In this document: positions 60,234-64,000 of the stretch, in pieces
Layout of the letters: each line of letters opens with the position of its first letter
How positions within the stretch are numbered: position 1 is the stretch's first letter
The notes under the pieces: model-generated
The model's database searches: none
Told to the model about the DNA's origin: nothing
Seen by the model: only the letters and a program-made list of their open reading frames with translations
Program-made: the position numbers and the translations under genes
NCBI RefSeq assembly: GCF_002218025.2
Contig: NZ_AP018681.1
Coordinates: forward strand, 1,116,001-1,180,000
DNA from: Vibrio casei
GTDB taxonomy: Bacteria > Pseudomonadota > Gammaproteobacteria > Enterobacterales > Vibrionaceae
Direction of reading: 5' to 3'
DNA length: 64,000 bases

Positions 60234-61913
60234 TTATTGATCGTTAAACCATCCTGGTACCATCACATTCAATGACCTTGGCTGAACACGAACCGTTAAT
60301 TTATCGGTTTGATATAACTCGCCATCTATCACATATTTAAAGGGTTGATCACTAGACACTTCGACTTGTTTCGCTTGTCTATGAATAAACCCAACCGGTT
60401 CAGCAGTCGGTAATAGGCCCGATAAGGCCAATTCAGACAACGACAGCAAGCGGCCAGAAACACTTTCATGGCTTAGTAAGTAGGTAATATCCATAATGCC
60501 ATCTTGCAAATCCGGCTCGCCACCACCTTGCGCTAAAAGCGTCGTAAATGGCGCCGCATTGGCAATCACTAAGCTGCTCACTTCTAATGATTGAGGCTCA
60601 TCTTTATCTAATGTCATATTGATATGCAGCGTGTCATTGTTGGAAATCGCGCCCCATAAGCCTTTCAAATAAGCAAATTGACCATCATTGTTTTTCTCTT
60701 CTCGCTCGGCATATTCAATCATTTGTTGCTCAAAACCAATCCCCGCCACCAGCAGCATAAGATCGTCATTACATAATGCCGTATCTATTTTGGTTATTTC
60801 ACCTTTTAAAATAGCGCCACAAGCGGTCTCTACCGGGATAATTTTATTTTCAATACCGTAAAGCACATGACAAAGCGCATTCGCGGTTCCAAGTGGCAGA
60901 ATACCAAGTACGATATCGGTATGGACAATTTGACTCGCCACTTCAGTAACGGTACCGTCCCCTCCACCAGCGATAATTAAAGACGCATTGGCCTTAACTG
61001 CCTCTTTCGCCCAATGGGTTGCAGAAATATCTGGCGTAGTTTCCCTAACTTCAACGTGATACTTTTCTTTTACTTTTTTTAGAATATCTTCTTTATAGAT
61101 CCCCCACTTCCCTCCCCCAGAAACTGGGTTCACAATAATCCAAACCGTTTTATTACTGCTAGCATTTTGCTTTGTTGCAGGGCCTGAGCCACACTCTTTT
61201 TCTGCGCTGAATATTTTTGCTTTATCTAAGGTAGTTAACATAGCCATCTGCTCCTTATTCAAATTTGCGGTACTGCGAATGGAGTGAATTTTTTCCATCA
61301 CATCTTCAATGCTTAACTGAGGATACCGACGAAGCAGATAAGCGGCCAATACAAATACCGAGCGCCCTCTTCCTAACGCACAGTGAACCACGACTTTTCT
61401 AGAATCTGCCAATTGCACATCAATCCAATCTAATGCTTTCAATAATTTGCGCTTTGATGGCACTTTATGATCCAAAACAGGCAAATTAAAATAATGGAAT
61501 TCTTTTCTCGCTTTACCACTTTCTAGCCCTCGGAACTCAGCCGTAATATCTAAAATACTGCTGATACCTTGGGCCTTTAATTCATCTAAATCTTTAGAAA
61601 AAAGGCGCCGAGATAAATAAAGTTGGGGATCAATTCGTTGAATGGGAGCGACAGAATCACGCCTTCTCGCCCAATAATTATAGTAATGCACACCAATGAG
61701 AAAAGGAGCTAGCACCAATTGAATACCGTTTGGAATGACACCATTCGGGCTTTTACGAAATAGATGAGGGAAATTACACCAGTAGGCAATACTCACCACT
61801 GAAAGTGATAACGCAACCCATGCCAATGGAATAGACAACCAGAAACTTGGGCAAAGTAACGCCAGTACATAAAATAGAAGACTGCCTGCCACGTAGTATT
61901 TGGTCACTATCAT
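60234..61913 (-). CDS. Fusion of membrane tyrosine phosphatase and diacylglycerol-kinase-like domain
   Basis: A 559-aa protein. Residues 1-80 hold two or three membrane helices. Residues 90-225 are a dual-specificity/tyrosine phosphatase with the CX5R loop C178-ALGRG-R184. Residues 255-555 are a lipid/diacylglycerol kinase catalytic domain: WIIVNPVSGGGKWGIYKEDILKKV, nucleotide loop AGGGDGTVTEV (315-325), and LGILPLGTANALCHVLYG. It may dephosphorylate a lipid or protein and phosphorylate a lipid at the inner membrane. The phosphatase half is paralogous to the protein at 12768-13568. GGAAG precedes the ATG. Confidence 0.92.
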   Translation of the reverse strand: MIVTKYYVAGSLLFYVLALLCPSFWLSIPLAWVALSLSVVSIAYWCNFPHLFRKSPNGVIPNGIQLVLAPFLIGVHYYNYWARRRDSVAPIQRIDPQLYLSRRLFSKDLDELKAQGISSILDITAEFRGLESGKARKEFHYFNLPVLDHKVPSKRKLLKALDWIDVQLADSRKVVVHCALGRGRSVFVLAAYLLRRYPQLSIEDVMEKIHSIRSTANLNKEQMAMLTTLDKAKIFSAEKECGSGPATKQNASSNKTVWIIVNPVSGGGKWGIYKEDILKKVKEKYHVEVRETTPDISATHWAKEAVKANASLIIAGGGDGTVTEVASQIVHTDIVLGILPLGTANALCHVLYGIENKIIPVETACGAILKGEITKIDTALCNDDLMLLVAGIGFEQQMIEYAEREEKNNDGQFAYLKGLWGAISNNDTLHINMTLDKDEPQSLEVSSLVIANAAPFTTLLAQGGGEPDLQDGIMDITYLLSHESVSGRLLSLSELALSGLLPTAEPVGFIHRQAKQVEVSSDQPFKYVIDGELYQTDKLTVRVQPRSLNVMVPGWFNDQ

Positions 61914-62367
61914 TTAACTTCCTTTCTGCTCTTTAACCAAAATGGTTCTTTAACTAAACTGCTCTTTAAGCAAACAATGCCATTAATCACAGTTAAAACG
62001 ATTTACACAGTATCACTTTTAAACGTTACATCCATCTTATATCAAGTTGGTATATATACCCATTTTAGTTGAGGCTAACATTTTGTTAGAAACCCCCATT
62101 ATCTTCATCGCGATACGCTCTAGCCGTACGTGCACAATCTTAATGATTAACATCCTTACTACCTTGTCATCCATTCATCACCGCGATATCAGAAACAAGA
62201 AAAATTCATGTAAAAACAAGCAAGAAACAAAAATTATTTCTACAAAAAAAATTTATCGAAACCATAAATTTATTCTGATTTACTATTTAGATTTTCGATT
62301 TATTATCGCCCTGTTCTTCGCAAGAAAGTACCAGCTTAAGCACTGGCCTAGGTCATATTCGTGCAAG
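61914..62367. other. Gap between the phosphatase-kinase and potF genes, left part
   Basis: Two TGCTCTTTAA copies lie at 61927 and 61961 on the promoter side of the fusion gene. A perfect 12-bp palindrome GGTATATATACC is at 62049-62060. An open frame at 62047-62391 has no ribosome site and an unconvincing composition, so I do not call it a gene. Confidence 0.5.
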
Positions 62368-63817
<1,450 letters not shown>

Positions 63818-63858
63818 AGCCTAAAGCCTTTCCCCATTATAGGTGGGTAACCGCTGAT

Positions 63859-63886
63859 AAGGCGTCCAACTCAGGACGCCTTTTTT
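63859..63886 (+). terminator. Terminator hairpin between potF and potG
   Basis: AAGGCGTCC (63859-63867) and GGACGCCTT (63874-63882) pair, followed by six T. It should cut potGHI expression relative to potF. Confidence 0.85.
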
Positions 63887-63916
63887 CTTGAATAAAAAGT
63901 AACAGGAATCAAAAGC

Positions 63917-64000
63917 ATGGTCATTACTTCCAGTGCCTATAAAAAAGCGTTAGAACGTCAATCCAAACCAAAAGAAGTACTGGTGAAGATTGATCGTGTC
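63917..64000 (+). CDS. potG: Putrescine ABC ATP-binding protein, 5' end only
   Basis: Only 28 codons are in the window: MVITSSAYKKALERQSKPKE, then VLVKIDRV. The Lys-rich lead-in before the ATPase core is typical of PotG. The order after potF is also right. AGGA lies before the ATG. The remainder, and presumably potH and potI, lie beyond the right edge. Confidence 0.75.
   Translation, partial: MVITSSAYKKALERQSKPKEVLVKIDRV

Overview
This window looks like a piece of a Vibrionaceae chromosome, most likely the second chromosome of a Vibrio. The basis is moderate A+T content, an IrgA/IrgB receptor-regulator pair with a VctPDGC-type siderophore ABC operon, a betIBA-choXWV choline operon, and a gcv cluster not linked to the usual enterobacterial gcvTHP operon. 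The species cannot be named from sequence reading alone. No rRNA, tRNA or CRISPR array was found.

Layout. 1-3.3 kb: a partial AraC regulator, a long RluA-type pseudouridine synthase and a Maa-type acetyltransferase. 3.4-10.5 kb: glycine catabolism. gcvT and an AGCS symporter run leftward, gcvH and gcvP rightward, and an XRE-cupin regulator sits between them next to several palindromes that may be its operators. 10.5-16.8 kb: an envelope/stress island of small helical and membrane proteins (YqjD/E/K-like, PA2169-like bundle, BON/OsmY-like, YtjA-like, lipoprotein, hemerythrin, tyrosine phosphatase), ending in a sigma-54 activator gene. Three near-identical -24/-12 promoters and TGTA-N5-TACA dyads suggest the activator controls the island. 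I consider this the most interesting system in the window.

16.9-24.3 kb: mixed accessory genes (two GNATs, msrA, a paired half-size DMT exporter with a LysR gene, an IS3-family element, an orphan MetQ-like lipoprotein, DUF2937). 24.3-28.7 kb: an iron-type ABC importer with an MFS gene and a divergent binding protein. 28.9-29.9 kb: the divergent ohr/ohrR pair with palindromic operators. 30-31.5 kb: a PAS-GGDEF protein. 32.3-35.3 kb: a TRAP transporter behind a CRP-like site. 35.4-36.8 kb: an ABM monooxygenase, a VOC protein and YtoQ. 37-43.8 kb: catechol-siderophore uptake (vctPDGC, irgB, irgA) with Fur-like boxes.

44-49.6 kb: a resistance-type patch. A catB-like acetyltransferase gene is split by an IS3-family element with a 3-bp target duplication. 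It is followed by a class C beta-lactamase, a Bcr/CflA-like MFS exporter and its divergent AraC regulator. 50-57.9 kb: a repeat-bearing gap, then the choline-to-glycine-betaine operon. 58-62 kb: a small XRE protein, DUF1097, EamA, and a phosphatase-lipid kinase fusion paralogous to the phosphatase of the sigma-54 island. 62-64 kb: a long leader, potF and the start of potG at the window edge.
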